Counted from the first letter of the stretch, positions 13,877 to 22,886 are shown. The stretch: DNA of 64,000 bases from Williamsia muralis NBRC 105860 (GCF_001598915.1 NZ_BDAP01000003.1:186001-250000); one strand, 5' to 3'. Notes: generated by a model not told the origin, from the sequence alone. Numbers and translations are program-made.

Positions 13877-16699
13877 ATGGCAACCAAGTCCACCGCCCGT
13901 CGTTCCGGTGCGTCGGGTCGTAGTCCCGCGCGCTCCGGCGCCGCCCCGGCCAAGAAGGCCGGTGCCACCAAGGCTGCACCCCGAAAAGCCTCTCCCAAGA
14001 AGGGGTCGTCGGCGAGCGCCGGAAGCCGCAAGACGCCGGCGAAGAAGGCTGCGAGCCGGCCGTCCACCCGCACGTCGGCCGGTTCGAAGCGCGCCTCCAC
14101 GACGCGTTCCGGCGCAACATCTCGCGCCTCGGCCCGCCCGCGCAAGTCCGTGGTGAAGTCCGTTGGCAGCGGTGTCGGCGCCGGGTGGGGTCTGCTCGCC
14201 AAGGGTGTCGGCGCGATGGCGCGCGCCGGTTCACGCAGTGGCGATCCCGACTACGACGAGCGCGTGTACGGAGCCGACGACGGATGGGACGAGGGCGGAG
14301 ACGCGGACGGATCGTTCTCTCCGCGACCTGAGCACCCGCACACACAGGGACGCGACGGTGTTGCGCTCGTGATGATCGCGCTGTCGATCGTCGTGGTGGC
14401 GTCGGTGTGGTTCAGCGCGGGCGGCCCGGTGGGTGCTTTCGTGGACTCGGCGACTCGCGCGCTGATCGGGTCGGCTGCGGTACTTCTCCCGATCGTCCTC
14501 TTGGTGGGTGGTTTCATTCTGATGCGTCACGGACCCGATCCCTCGGGTCGCGCTCGGCGCATCGGGGCAGGCCTGCTCATCGCGTTGCCCGTCGTCGGGC
14601 TGTGGCACATCTTTGCCGGTGCACCCACAGATTTCTCCGAGCGACAGCACGCCGGCGGATTCTTCGGAATGGCCGCAGGTGGTCCGCTTACCGATGGCCT
14701 GACGGCCTGGTTGTCGGTGCCGATCCTCCTGCTGAGCCTGGCTTTCGGGCTCTTACTCCTGTCCGGTCTCACGGTGCGTGAACTGGTCGACGTCACCCGT
14801 GCCTACCTCGGGCTCGGTGTCGACGACCACTGGGACGACGACGAGGACGTGGACGACGACGAAGACGGTGGTTACGCAGACACAGCCTTCGGCGATCCGT
14901 ACGACAACTACCCGCCCGACGACAACGCGACCCGGGCGACCGAAACTCTGCGACGGCCGGCGCGTCGACGCCAGTCCACTGCGGTGACGGCGGGGGAGGC
15001 ATTGACCGAACCCATCATCGAAGACGAGCCGGTGCCTGCTGCCGTGACCGAGGCACTGAGCACACCGCCGGTCGGCGCCCAGCCGGTCCGCAAGCGCGCG
15101 GTGCCCAAACCTGCGCTGAAACCGGTGCGGCCCGAGCCCGAGCCCGAACCTGATCTCGACTCCGGCAGCGGCCACGATGCACTGGTCGTGGACAAGGCCG
15201 TGGAAGGCGACTACCGGCTTCCGCCGGCCAGCCTGCTGATCGAGGGTGACCCGCCCAAGCTCGGCAGCGCGGCCAACGACGAGATGATCGACCGCATCTC
15301 GGCGGTCCTGGAGCAGTTCAAGATCGACGCGGCCGTCACGGGATTCACCCGGGGCCCGACGGTCACGCGGTACGAGGTGGAACTCGGACCAGGTGTGAAG
15401 GTGGAGAAGATCACCGCCTTGCAGCGCAACATCTCGTACGCTGCGGCAACCGACAACGTGCGGCTGCTGGCACCCATCCCGGGTAAGTCCGCGGTGGGGA
15501 TCGAGGTCCCCAACAGTGACCGCGAGATGGTGCGGCTCGCCGACGTCCTGACCGCCGGGTCGACGCGCAAGGACAAGCACCCGCTGGTCATCGGTCTGGG
15601 TAAGGACATCGAAGGTGATTTCGTCACCGCCAATCTCGCGAAGATGCCCCACTTGCTCGTCGCCGGTTCCACCGGTTCCGGTAAGTCGAGCTTCGTCAAC
15701 TCGATGCTGGTCTCGCTGTTGACCCGGGCCACTCCCGACGAGGTACGGATGATCCTCATCGACCCCAAGATGGTCGAGCTCACCCCTTACGAGGGCATCC
15801 CGCACCTGATCACCCCGATCATCACGCAGCCGAAGAAAGCTGCCGCGGCACTCGCGTGGCTCGTGGAGGAGATGGAGCAGCGCTACCAGGACATGAAGTC
15901 CTCGCGCGTTCGTCACATCGACGACTTCAACAGCAAGGTGCGCTCGGGGGAGATCTCCACACCGCTGGGATCGGAGCGGGTCTACAAGCCGTATCCGTAC
16001 ATCCTCGCCATCGTGGACGAGCTCGCCGATTTGATGATGACCGCTCCACGTGATGTGGAGGACGCCATCGTCCGGATCACCCAGAAGGCGCGTGCCGCGG
16101 GTATCCACCTCGTGCTGGCCACGCAGCGGCCGTCCGTCGACGTGGTGACCGGTCTGATCAAGACCAACGTCCCGTCGCGGCTGGCGTTCGCCACGTCGTC
16201 GCTCACCGATTCCCGGGTCATCCTGGATCAGCCGGGCGCCGAGAAGCTGATCGGTATGGGTGACGGACTCTTCCTCCCGATGGGCGCGAGCAAACCCGTC
16301 CGTATGCAGGGTGCTTTCATCACCGACGAAGAGATCCAGGCCGTCGTCGACTTCGCCAAGGACCAGAGCGAACCGGATTACACCGAGGGTGTGACAGCGC
16401 AGAAGGTCTCGGACAAGAAGGACATCGACTCCGATATCGGCGGCGATCTCGACGACCTGCTGCAGGCGATCGAACTGGTCGTGTCCAGTCAGTTCGGCTC
16501 GACGTCCATGCTGCAACGCAAACTGCGCGTCGGATTCGCCAAGGCCGGACGGCTGATGGATCTGATGGAGACCAGGGGAGTGGTCGGACCCTCCGAGGGT
16601 TCGAAGGCACGAGATGTGCTCGTCAAGCCCGAGGACCTGGCCGGGGTGATCGCCTCGATCACCGGCGGCGGTGACACGTCGGACGACTCGGACGACTAG
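13877..16699 (+). CDS. ftsK: DNA translocase FtsK
   Basis: A septal DNA pump that segregates chromosome termini and activates XerCD at dif. The 940-residue protein has a Lys/Ala/Ser/Arg-rich N-terminal tail (about residues 1-95) with PAKKA and SPKKG blocks, about four transmembrane helices (residues 160-320), an acidic then basic linker, and the motor domain with Walker [10 protein letters not shown] near residue 598 and Walker B ending in ILIDPKM. The C-terminal gamma winged helix ([20 protein letters not shown]) recognises KOPS-type sequences. It corresponds to Rv2748c. The histone-like tail is described separately. Confidence 0.96.
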   Translation: MATKSTARRSGASGRSPARSGAAPAKKAGATKAAPRKASPKKGSSASAGSRKTPAKKAASRPSTRTSAGSKRASTTRSGATSRASARPRKSVVKSVGSGVGAGWGLLAKGVGAMARAGSRSGDPDYDERVYGADDGWDEGGDADGSFSPRPEHPHTQGRDGVALVMIALSIVVVASVWFSAGGPVGAFVDSATRALIGSAAVLLPIVLLVGGFILMRHGPDPSGRARRIGAGLLIALPVVGLWHIFAGAPTDFSERQHAGGFFGMAAGGPLTDGLTAWLSVPILLLSLAFGLLLLSGLTVRELVDVTRAYLGLGVDDHWDDDEDVDDDEDGGYADTAFGDPYDNYPPDDNATRATETLRRPARRRQSTAVTAGEALTEPIIEDEPVPAAVTEALSTPPVGAQPVRKRAVPKPALKPVRPEPEPEPDLDSGSGHDALVVDKAVEGDYRLPPASLLIEGDPPKLGSAANDEMIDRISAVLEQFKIDAAVTGFTRGPTVTRYEVELGPGVKVEKITALQRNISYAAATDNVRLLAPIPGKSAVGIEVPNSDREMVRLADVLTAGSTRKDKHPLVIGLGKDIEGDFVTANLAKMPHLLVAGSTGSGKSSFVNSMLVSLLTRATPDEVRMILIDPKMVELTPYEGIPHLITPIITQPKKAAAALAWLVEEMEQRYQDMKSSRVRHIDDFNSKVRSGEISTPLGSERVYKPYPYILAIVDELADLMMTAPRDVEDAIVRITQKARAAGIHLVLATQRPSVDVVTGLIKTNVPSRLAFATSSLTDSRVILDQPGAEKLIGMGDGLFLPMGASKPVRMQGAFITDEEIQAVVDFAKDQSEPDYTEGVTAQKVSDKKDIDSDIGGDLDDLLQAIELVVSSQFGSTSMLQRKLRVGFAKAGRLMDLMETRGVVGPSEGSKARDVLVKPEDLAGVIASITGGGDTSDDSDD

Positions 16700-16938
16700 C
16701 CCTACCCGTTTCGTTGCGGTGGCCGTTTTGTGTGTTGTCAAAGTCTCACCAGCGAAAAAGTCTGACCGGGTGATGTCATGGGGGTCGCAGCGCATCTGCG
16801 CTGTGACCGTCGGAACATCCTCTGCTGCAGGAGAATCCCAGACGTAGCCGTTCACGCCTCGGGTCTGGTCCACACCTGCACCGCGATGGGCGGAGCGCGC
16901 GACGATATTCGCGTGTCCGTGGGCGGTTCGATCCTTCG

Positions 16939-16954
16939 GTAAAGTGGTCTTTAC
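16939..16954 (+). promoter_or_regulatory. Perfect palindrome upstream of the TerC gene
   Basis: GTAAAG-TGGT-CTTTAC is a perfect inverted repeat, nested in a second pair TTCGG (16935-16939) and CCGAA (16959-16963) separated by a T run. A TAAAGT hexamer inside it could be the -10 element, with the start codon 37 bases further on. It may be a repressor operator or an RNA hairpin in the leader; I recognise no known regulator. The rest of the 282-base gap before it shows nothing clear. Confidence 0.5.
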
Positions 16955-16981
16955 TTTTCCGAAACTGCTGCTGGAGGCTGC

Positions 16982-18004
16982 GTGGACGTATCACCACTCG
17001 TGTGGATTATCACCTGTCTGGTGATCCTGGGACTCTTCATATTCGACTTCTTCGCCCATGTGAGAACCCCACACGCTCCCTCGTTGAAAGAATCCGGCTT
17101 CTGGTCGGCCGTCTACATCACCATCGCCCTGATCTTCGGTGGCTTCGTGTGGTGGAAATGGGGTGGTACCTCGGGCACCGAGTACTACGCCGGTTTCATC
17201 ACGGAGAAGGCGTTGTCGGTCGACAACCTCTTCGTCTTTGTCATCATCATGGCGAAGTTCGCCGTGCCGCGTGAGTACCAGCAGAAGGTTCTGCTCCTGG
17301 GCATCGTGATGGCCCTGGTGATGCGCGGTGCATTCATCGCCGTCGGTGCGGCCGCGATCAATGCTTACTCGTGGGTCTTCTACCTCTTCGGTGCATTCCT
17401 CATCTACACCGCGGTGAAGCTGCTGCGTGAATCCGGGCACGAGGAAGAGGTCGAAGAGGAGCGGGAAAGCCGTATCCAGCGCTTCGTGAAGAAGGCGCTG
17501 CGGACCACCGACAACTACGACCGCGACAAGCTGTTCACCAAGGAGAACGGCAAGCGCCTCGCGACCCCGATGCTCATGGTCCTGATCGTCATCGGGTTCA
17601 CCGACGTCCTGTTCGCCCTGGATTCGATCCCGGCCATCTACGGCCTCACGGAGGAGCCGTACATCGTCTTCACCGCCAACGCCTTTGCGCTGATGGGTCT
17701 ACGCCAGCTGTACTTCCTGCTCGGCGGATTACTCGACAAGCTGGTTTTCCTGTCGTTCGGCCTGTCGTTCATCCTCGGCTTCATCGGCATCAAGCTGGTG
17801 TTGCACGCTCTGCACGAGAACACGCTGTCGTTCATCAACGGTGGCGAACACATCAAGGTGCCGGAGATCTCGACCCCGCTGTCGCTCGGCGTGATCGTCG
17901 GAACCCTGGTGATCACCACCATCGCCAGCCTGGCGAAGACACGATTCGACGAGGGACGCGCCGACAAACAGGCGGTTAGTCAGAAAACGGACCAAAAACA
18001 CTGA
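16982..18004 (+). CDS. TerC-family integral membrane protein (Rv2723-like)
   Basis: A 340-residue polytopic membrane protein of the TerC/Alx family, whose members are linked to tellurite resistance and to manganese export or metallation of secreted enzymes. About eight hydrophobic helices are visible. The family blocks EKALSVDNLFVFVIIM and IGFTDVLFALDSIPAIYGLT each contain the conserved intramembrane aspartate that likely binds metal. A charged EEEVEEERESRIQRF loop sits mid-protein. The GTG start has GGAGG five bases upstream. The 3' end overlaps the convergent YciI gene by 29 bases. Metal specificity cannot be read from the sequence. Confidence 0.87.
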   Translation: MDVSPLVWIITCLVILGLFIFDFFAHVRTPHAPSLKESGFWSAVYITIALIFGGFVWWKWGGTSGTEYYAGFITEKALSVDNLFVFVIIMAKFAVPREYQQKVLLLGIVMALVMRGAFIAVGAAAINAYSWVFYLFGAFLIYTAVKLLRESGHEEEVEEERESRIQRFVKKALRTTDNYDRDKLFTKENGKRLATPMLMVLIVIGFTDVLFALDSIPAIYGLTEEPYIVFTANAFALMGLRQLYFLLGGLLDKLVFLSFGLSFILGFIGIKLVLHALHENTLSFINGGEHIKVPEISTPLSLGVIVGTLVITTIASLAKTRFDEGRADKQAVSQKTDQKH

Positions 18005-18260
18005 CCCACTTGTTGATCCGGACCTCACCGACGTAGCCGGCAACCGCGAACGGGTCGGCGGCCAAGATGTCCTTGGCCGCCTGCTCGTCGGCGCAGTCGA
18101 GCAGGATCAGCGCGCCGCTTCCATCGGCGTACGGCCCGGCCATCCGCACAACACCTTCGCTGTTCAGCTTGGACAGCCAGGCGCGGTGGTCGGGCCGAGT
18201 GGTGTCGCGCCCGTCGGCGAACTCGACGGGGTAGGTGTATTCGACGCTGAACAGCGGCAT
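17976..18260 (-). CDS. YciI family protein
   Basis: A 94-residue ferredoxin-like protein of the YciI family. The N terminus MPLFSVEYTYP, the conserved histidine in RPDHRAWL, and the C-terminal DPFAVAGYVGEVRINKW block are characteristic; the His and Asp form the putative active site. Physiological function is unknown. The gene is convergent with, and overlaps, the 3' end of the TerC-family gene, and lies twelve bases downstream of argA on the same strand, so it is probably expressed from the argA promoter. Confidence 0.85.
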   Translation of the reverse strand: MPLFSVEYTYPVEFADGRDTTRPDHRAWLSKLNSEGVVRMAGPYADGSGALILLDCADEQAAKDILAADPFAVAGYVGEVRINKWVSVFGPFSD

Positions 18261-18272
18261 TTGTTCGACCTT

Positions 18273-18857
18273 TCAGAGGTTGGCGAGCATTCGGGTGTTG
18301 CCGAGTGTGTTGGGTTTTACGTAACTGAGGTCCAGGAACTCCGCGACGCCGGCGTCGTAGGAACGGCACATCTCCTCGTACACCTCGGCGGTCACCGGTG
18401 TGCCCGCGATCTCGGAGAAGCCGTGTTTGGCGAAGAAGCTGGTCTCGAAGGTGAGGACGAACACCCGGGAAAGCTGCAACTCGCGGGCCATGCCCATCAG
18501 TCGGCTGACGATCTGATGGCCGATCCCGCGCCCCGCGTAGGACTTGTCGACCGCGACCGTGCGGACCTCACCGAGGTCTGCCCACAAGACGTGGAGTGCG
18601 CCGCAGCCGACAACCGTGCCATCGATCTCGGCGACCCAGAACTCCTGGACGGCCTCATAAAGGGTCACGAGATTCTTCTCGAGCAGAATCCGCCCGGCGT
18701 ACTGATCGATGAGTTCCTTGATGCGGGGTACGTCAGACGTGCGGGCACGGCGCACGCTCACGTCGCCTCGCGAAACGGGGGAATCGTGGTGACCGGCAAG
18801 GTCGGCCGGTCCAGATGTCGCGGCATGCTCGTGTGCCGAGCTGTCGTGAGGTGCCAT
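18273..18857 (-). CDS. argA: Amino-acid N-acetyltransferase (N-acetylglutamate synthase, short GNAT type)
   Basis: Acetylates glutamate with acetyl-CoA, the first step of arginine synthesis. The 194-residue protein matches M. tuberculosis Rv2747: VRRARTSDVPRIKELIDQYAG, then ILLEKNLVTLYE, GCGALHVLWADLGEVRTVAV, the acetyl-CoA loop GRGIGHQIVSRL, and EFLDLSYVKPNTLGNTRML at the end. About 25 extra polar, histidine-rich residues precede the GNAT core. The ATG at 18857 is preferred because TACTGT on the minus strand ends six bases upstream, a leaderless start. It is divergent from pgsA, as in mycobacteria. Confidence 0.9.
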   Translation of the reverse strand: MAPHDSSAHEHAATSGPADLAGHHDSPVSRGDVSVRRARTSDVPRIKELIDQYAGRILLEKNLVTLYEAVQEFWVAEIDGTVVGCGALHVLWADLGEVRTVAVDKSYAGRGIGHQIVSRLMGMARELQLSRVFVLTFETSFFAKHGFSEIAGTPVTAEVYEEMCRSYDAGVAEFLDLSYVKPNTLGNTRMLANL

Positions 18858-18863
18858 GGATGA

Positions 18864-18869
18864 ACAGTA
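18864..18869 (-). promoter_or_regulatory. -10 hexamer for argA (leaderless)
   Basis: On the minus strand TACTGT ends six bases before the argA ATG. Confidence 0.5.
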
Positions 18870-19004
18870 ATACGCGGGCACACCGGGGCCGGTGGGCCGC
18901 CGTCCGGACCGGGCCGATACCCACGGCCCTGGGTGGCGGGGCCTCCGCCTATCCTGTGGTCGTGGGCATTGGGCAATTCTTATCACCGGAACCAGGTGCA
19001 GCCC

Positions 19005-19667
19005 GTGGCTGATCGTTTACGACGGCAGGTGAACGAGCCGGAGCCCGACCCGATCTCCGATCCGGTCAGCACTGATGTGCCCGTGTTGAACCTGGCCAAT
19101 GTGCTGACGATGTTCCGCATCGTTCTCGTCCCCGTATTCGTCGTGGTCCTGTTCATCGACGACGGCGACAACCCGTGGTGGCGGACGATGGCGTGGGGCG
19201 TGTTCGCCCTCGCCGCAGTGACGGATCACTACGACGGTCGTATCGCCCGTCAACGGGGCCTGATCACGGACTTCGGCAAGCTGGCCGACCCGATCGCGGA
19301 CAAGGCGCTGATCGGTTCGGCACTGATCGGGTTGTCTGTGCTGGGTGAGCTCCCGTGGTGGGTCACCATCGTCATCCTCGCCAGGGAACTGGGCATCACC
19401 GTGCTCCGTTTCTGGGTGCTGCAACATGGCGTGATCCCGGCGAGCCGGGGCGGAAAGCTCAAGACGCTGCTCCAGGCCATCGCGATCGGACTGTTCATCC
19501 TGCCGCTGCCCGGGCCGCTGCAGTGGCTGGCGATCGCCGTCATGGCTGCCGCGCTGGTGGCGACCGTCGTCACCGGGGTCGACTATGTCTGGCAGGCGCT
19601 GGCGAAGCGGGCACAGCGTCGCCGTGACGCAGCTGCCGCGCGCCGGACCGACCGAACCGGTAGGTGA
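19005..19667 (+). CDS. pgsA: CDP-diacylglycerol--glycerol-3-phosphate 3-phosphatidyltransferase family protein
   Basis: A membrane CDP-alcohol phosphatidyltransferase, likely making phosphatidylglycerol phosphate. The 220-residue protein has the catalytic signature D-x2-D-G-x2-A-R-x-G-x3-D-x3-D visible as DHYDGRIARQRG followed by FGKLADPIADK, then three to four hydrophobic helices and a basic tail. It corresponds to Rv2746c (pgsA3), adjacent to argA and clgR as here. The GTG at 19005 is chosen; a second in-frame GTG at 19029 is possible. The exact alcohol acceptor is inferred from synteny. Confidence 0.87.
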   Translation: MADRLRRQVNEPEPDPISDPVSTDVPVLNLANVLTMFRIVLVPVFVVVLFIDDGDNPWWRTMAWGVFALAAVTDHYDGRIARQRGLITDFGKLADPIADKALIGSALIGLSVLGELPWWVTIVILARELGITVLRFWVLQHGVIPASRGGKLKTLLQAIAIGLFILPLPGPLQWLAIAVMAAALVATVVTGVDYVWQALAKRAQRRRDAAAARRTDRTGR

Positions 19668-19884
19668 ACCGCGGGTTCGTCGTCGAGCCGGCGGATGGGT
19701 GCATCTCGCTGATCGCCCCGGGGCTTGGCCGATCGTCGATGTGGCCGGGTGGGAATGGCTTGTTCGGCATCGGGGTTCTACCGGTGTCGCTACGCGGCGA
19801 TCGCCGGGATCTTCGTCTAGTCTCGACCACACGGTCGACGGACGAAGCGCTCGGGAGGATCTGCTGCACAGCGCTCCGCGGTTC

Positions 19885-19911
19885 GGGAACGGATTCGGCC
19901 CGTGCGGCGTT
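19885..19911 (+). promoter_or_regulatory. Sigma-E-type ECF promoter upstream of clgR
   Basis: GGGAAC at 19885-19890 and CGTT at 19908-19911 are separated by 17 bases, matching the mycobacterial SigE pattern (GGGAAC, about 16-17 bases, CGTT). It lies 30 bases before the clgR ATG, with GAGGAGGA as ribosome-binding site between. In M. tuberculosis clgR is SigE-controlled, which supports the call. Confidence 0.65.
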
Positions 19912-19941
19912 GGACTGACTGACGTGTTGAGGAGGACTCAT

Positions 19942-20271
19942 ATGGCACTGCTCCTGCGGGAAGCACTCGGTGGCAGCCTACGGCGGGTCCGGATGGATCA
20001 AGGCCGTACGTTGCGTGAGGTATCAACCAGTGCCCGGGTCAGCCTGGGTTATCTGTCGGAAGTCGAACGCGGCCAGAAGGAAGCGTCGAGCGAACTGCTC
20101 GCCGCCATCTGCGATGCGCTGGAAGTGGAGATCGCCGACGTGTTGCTCGATGTCCGCGATACCCTCCGCACCGGCCACGACCAGCCCACGACCCCGCCCA
20201 CGCACACGACGATCGCCACCGAGACCAAGGTGGTCATCCCGCAGCCGGCATCGGCTCTGGCGGCTGCGTGA
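19942..20271 (+). CDS. clgR: Transcriptional activator ClgR (XRE/Cro-type HTH)
   Basis: Activates Clp protease and Psp stress genes in actinobacteria. The 109-residue protein has an N-terminal Cro-type helix-turn-helix (RRVRMDQGRTLREVSTSARVSLGYLSEVERGQKEAS) and a threonine-rich C-terminal tail ending SALAAA. Such hydrophobic ends can be ClpP degradation signals, as reported for other ClgR proteins. The ATG has GAGGAGGA upstream. The SigE-type promoter and the downstream pspA reproduce the M. tuberculosis Rv2745c-Rv2744c arrangement. Confidence 0.93.
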   Translation: MALLLREALGGSLRRVRMDQGRTLREVSTSARVSLGYLSEVERGQKEASSELLAAICDALEVEIADVLLDVRDTLRTGHDQPTTPPTHTTIATETKVVIPQPASALAAA

Positions 20272-20355
20272 TCGATGTCTTGTGCCACCGGGCCGGGCCA
20301 GACGATAGATTAGATCGAGACTGCTCGGATTCGGACTTCAAGACAAGGCGGGGCA

Positions 20356-21159
20356 ATGGCTAACCCATTCGTGAAGGCGTGGAAGTACCTGATGGCGTTC
20401 GGCAACGCCAAGATCGACGAGAACGCCGACCCGAAGATTCAGATCCAGCAGGCGATCGAGGACGCGCAGCGTCAGCACCAGGCGTTGTCGCAGCAGGCTG
20501 CGGCGGTCATCGGCAACCAGCGCCAGTTGGAGATGAAGCTGAACCGCCAGCTCGAGGACATCGAACGCCTGCAGGCCAACACCCGTCAGGCGTTGACGCT
20601 GGCCGACAAGGCCGCCGCCTCCGGCGACGCCGCCAAGGCGACCGAATACACCAACGCCGCAGAGGCTTTCGCTGCCCAACTGGTCACCGCGGAACAGAGC
20701 GTCGAGGACCTCAAGGCGCTGCACGACCAGTCGCTGCAGGCGGCCGAACAGGCCAAGCGCGCGGTGGAACAGAACTCGATGACGCTGCAGCAGAAACTCT
20801 CCGAGCGCACCAAGCTGCTCAGTCAGCTCGAGCAGGCCAAGATGCAAGAGCAGGTCTCGGCATCGCTCAACCAGATGAGTGAACTCTCCGCCCCCGGCAA
20901 CACGCCGAGCCTCGACCAGGTGCGGGACAAGATCGAGCGACGCTACGCGAATGCACTGGGGTCGGCCGAGTTGTCGCGCAATTCGGTCCAGGGCCGGATG
21001 CTCGAAGTGCAGCAGGCCAGCGTGCAGATGGCAGGACACTCACGACTCGAGCAGATTCGCGCGTCCATGGCGGGCGAATCACTGGCTGCCGGAGACTCGG
21101 CCGCGACGCCGGCCGTCGACCAGGCGAAGACGAACATCGAGAAGCCGCAAGCCAACTGA
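20356..21159 (+). CDS. pspA: PspA/IM30 family phage-shock protein
   Basis: Peripheral membrane protein that oligomerises on stressed or depolarised membranes. The 267-residue product begins [21 protein letters not shown], an amphipathic membrane-binding helix, followed by long coiled-coil helices rich in Gln, Ala, Glu and Lys and the conserved [11 protein letters not shown] segment. It corresponds to Rv2744c (35-kDa antigen). The 84-base gap to clgR holds no strong terminator, so co-transcription is likely. Downstream, Rv2743c is replaced by a 57-residue membrane protein. Confidence 0.94.
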   Translation: MANPFVKAWKYLMAFGNAKIDENADPKIQIQQAIEDAQRQHQALSQQAAAVIGNQRQLEMKLNRQLEDIERLQANTRQALTLADKAAASGDAAKATEYTNAAEAFAAQLVTAEQSVEDLKALHDQSLQAAEQAKRAVEQNSMTLQQKLSERTKLLSQLEQAKMQEQVSASLNQMSELSAPGNTPSLDQVRDKIERRYANALGSAELSRNSVQGRMLEVQQASVQMAGHSRLEQIRASMAGESLAAGDSAATPAVDQAKTNIEKPQAN

Positions 21160-21170
21160 CGTCTCCGGGG

Positions 21171-21186
21171 TCAGGGTAGTCCCTGA
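21171..21186 (+). terminator. Small hairpin after pspA
   Basis: TCAGGG-TAGT-CCCTGA forms a perfect six-base-pair stem eleven bases after the pspA stop. It lacks a T tract, so it may be a weak terminator or a 3'-end processing site that lowers expression of the next gene. Confidence 0.4.
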
Positions 21187-21270
21187 ACTTCCCCCCATCT
21201 TGGTCGTTTTCGACTGACATCGGAACCGAGCACTGGCACCGTTGAGGTCACTCGGACGACAGGAGATGTC

Positions 21271-21444
21271 ATGTGGTGGAAAGTTCTTCTAGCGATACTC
21301 GTGGTGTGGCTGGCCTTCGGGCTGATCATGGCCGTGGTGAAGGGTCTGCTCACGGTGCTCGTGATCGGGCTCGTCGTGATCGGGATCGTCGCGGTGATCA
21401 AGTGGGCAGCTTCTGACAAGAGTTCGACCAAGATCGGTTCGTGA
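21271..21444 (+). CDS. Small membrane protein (57 aa) downstream of pspA
   Basis: A 57-codon frame with ATG at 21271, AGGAGA at 21261-21266 and a TGA at 21442-21444. The product starts MWWKVLLAILVVWLAFGLIM and continues as a second hydrophobic stretch (LLTVLVIGLVVIGIVAVIKW), then a short polar tail. This gives two transmembrane helices with a lysine-bearing turn. It fills the place of Rv2743c, the PspA partner in M. tuberculosis. A role as membrane anchor or modulator of PspA is inference from position. I recognise no named family. Confidence 0.7.
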   Translation: MWWKVLLAILVVWLAFGLIMAVVKGLLTVLVIGLVVIGIVAVIKWAASDKSSTKIGS

Positions 21445-21465
21445 TCGGCGGTACGGGGGACACGC

Positions 21466-22629
21466 GTGCGGGCAGCTCTGGTGGCAGGCTCTGACGCCGG
21501 TCATGCCTTTCCGATGTTCGCGCTGGCGGAGTTGTTGCAGGACAACAACATCGAAGCGGTGGTGTACACGGGTTCGCAGTGGATCGAGAAGGCAACCGCT
21601 CGCGGCCTCGACGTCCGAGAGCTCCCGGGTCTGACGGCGTCGGCTGCTGACGACGACACCGATGCGGGTGACAAACTCAGTGCACGCGCGGCGCGGATGA
21701 GCCTGCAACTGGCGCCGGTGCTCGCCGAACTCGAACCCGATCTGGTGGTCGGCGATGTCATCACCGTGTGTGGCGGCTGGGCCGCCGAGACGATCGGTGC
21801 CCCATGGGTGGAACTGTCTCCCCATCCGCTGTACCAACCCTCGGTGGGGCTTCCCCCTGTCGGCAGTGGCCTGGAACCTGGCACTGGCCTGTTCGGCAGG
21901 GTGCGTGATGCGCTGATGCGCGCGGCCACCGGCCGATCCATTCGAGTGGGACAACAACAGCGTGCGGCCGCCCGGGTGGGCATCGGGCTCGATCCCGCGC
22001 AGCCGCATCCGGGAGCGCGGCTGATCGCCACCCTTCCGGCGCTGGAGGTGCCCCGCCCGGACTGGCCCGACGGAGCCGAGGTGGTCGGCCCCCTGCTGTG
22101 GGAACCCACCGACGCCGTCTTCGCACGTCCCCCCGGTGACGCCCCGTTGGTTGTCATCGCACCGTCCACCGCGGTGACCGGTTCGGCAGGTCTGGTGGAG
22201 GCGGCGCTGGCTGCGCTCGACCCGCGCGTACTGGGACGCCCGGTGCGGGTGGTGGTCTCGGGGCTCGATCCCGAGGTAGGTGATCTACCGTCGTGGGCTG
22301 TGGCCGGACACGGCAGGCAAGACGAGCTCCTCCACGACGCATCGCTCGTCATCTGCGGTGGAGGACACGGAATGCTGGCGAAGTCCATGCTGGCCGGCGT
22401 ACCTCAGGTGCTCGTTCCCGGCGGCGGAGATCAGTGGGAACTGGCCCAGCGTGCCCGCCGATGGGGCAGTGCCGCGGTGGTCAGGCCCACCACCGTCGAG
22501 TCGTTGGCCGCGGCGTGCCGAAAGGTGCTGGACAACAAGTCATTCACCGACGCCGCCCGACGCGGCGCCCGGACCGGTGTCGACGTTGTCGACCCGGTCG
22601 CGGTATGTGTCGGTGCAGCGCGGTCCTGA
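21466..22629 (+). CDS. GT-B glycosyltransferase-like protein (Rv2739c-like)
   Basis: A 387-residue protein with the two-domain GT-B layout of UDP-glycosyltransferases such as macrolide transferases. The N terminus ALVAGSDAGHAFPMFALAELL is the acceptor domain. The C-terminal ICGGGHGMLAKSMLAGVPQVLVPGGGDQWELAQRA is the donor-binding block, with GGG-H and GGGDQ in place of the usual GG-H-G and P-x2-x-DQ. It starts at a GTG 21 bases after the small membrane protein. M. tuberculosis has an equivalent (Rv2739c) in the same place. Donor and acceptor are unknown. Confidence 0.82.
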   Translation: MRAALVAGSDAGHAFPMFALAELLQDNNIEAVVYTGSQWIEKATARGLDVRELPGLTASAADDDTDAGDKLSARAARMSLQLAPVLAELEPDLVVGDVITVCGGWAAETIGAPWVELSPHPLYQPSVGLPPVGSGLEPGTGLFGRVRDALMRAATGRSIRVGQQQRAAARVGIGLDPAQPHPGARLIATLPALEVPRPDWPDGAEVVGPLLWEPTDAVFARPPGDAPLVVIAPSTAVTGSAGLVEAALAALDPRVLGRPVRVVVSGLDPEVGDLPSWAVAGHGRQDELLHDASLVICGGGHGMLAKSMLAGVPQVLVPGGGDQWELAQRARRWGSAAVVRPTTVESLAAACRKVLDNKSFTDAARRGARTGVDVVDPVAVCVGAARS

Positions 22630-22638
22630 AGGTTTCGC

Positions 22639-22644
22639 TACGCT
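22639..22644 (+). promoter_or_regulatory. -10 hexamer for the DUF3046 gene (leaderless)
   Basis: TACGCT ends seven bases before the GTG at 22652. Confidence 0.5.
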
Positions 22645-22651
22645 CGGTCAC

Positions 22652-22846
22652 GTGCGATTGACCGAATTCTCCGAACTCATCAGCACCGAGTTCGGGTCCA
22701 CCACTGCGAATTCGATGCTTGTCGACCACGTCCTCACCGACCTCGGTGGCCGGACGGCTGCCGAAGCGCTTGATGCCGGCATCGATCCCAGAGATGTGTG
22801 GACAGCGCTGTGCCGGGACTTCGACGTCCCGCGGGAACGCTGGTAG
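22652..22846 (+). CDS. DUF3046 family protein (Rv2738c-like)
   Basis: A 64-residue protein beginning VRLTEFSELISTEFG and ending FDVPRERW, the full DUF3046 length. Members sit immediately upstream of recA across Mycobacteriales, as here. It is soluble, slightly acidic and helical, with no signal peptide and no cysteines. Function is unknown; the fixed linkage to recA suggests a DNA-metabolism role, but nothing in the sequence proves it. Start chosen from family length and the leaderless hexamer. Confidence 0.87.
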   Translation: MRLTEFSELISTEFGSTTANSMLVDHVLTDLGGRTAAEALDAGIDPRDVWTALCRDFDVPRERW

Positions 22847-22886
22847 CAGTACTTCATCTGCCCCGGCGTGTCGGATGTCCGGGTGG

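Noticed and set aside
14753-16873. A 706-codon minus-strand frame opposite ftsK
   Set aside because: Antisense shadow of the FtsK motor domain; no recognisable domain and a His/Arg/Gly-rich composition typical of such frames.
16700-16981. A manganese riboswitch (yybP-ykoY type) upstream of the TerC-family gene
   Set aside because: I could not find the conserved yybP-ykoY sequence blocks; only the short palindrome is clear.
21222-21243. A second sigma-E-like promoter (GGAAC and CGTT) before the 57-residue membrane protein
   Set aside because: The spacing between the elements is only 13 bases, too short for the ECF consensus.
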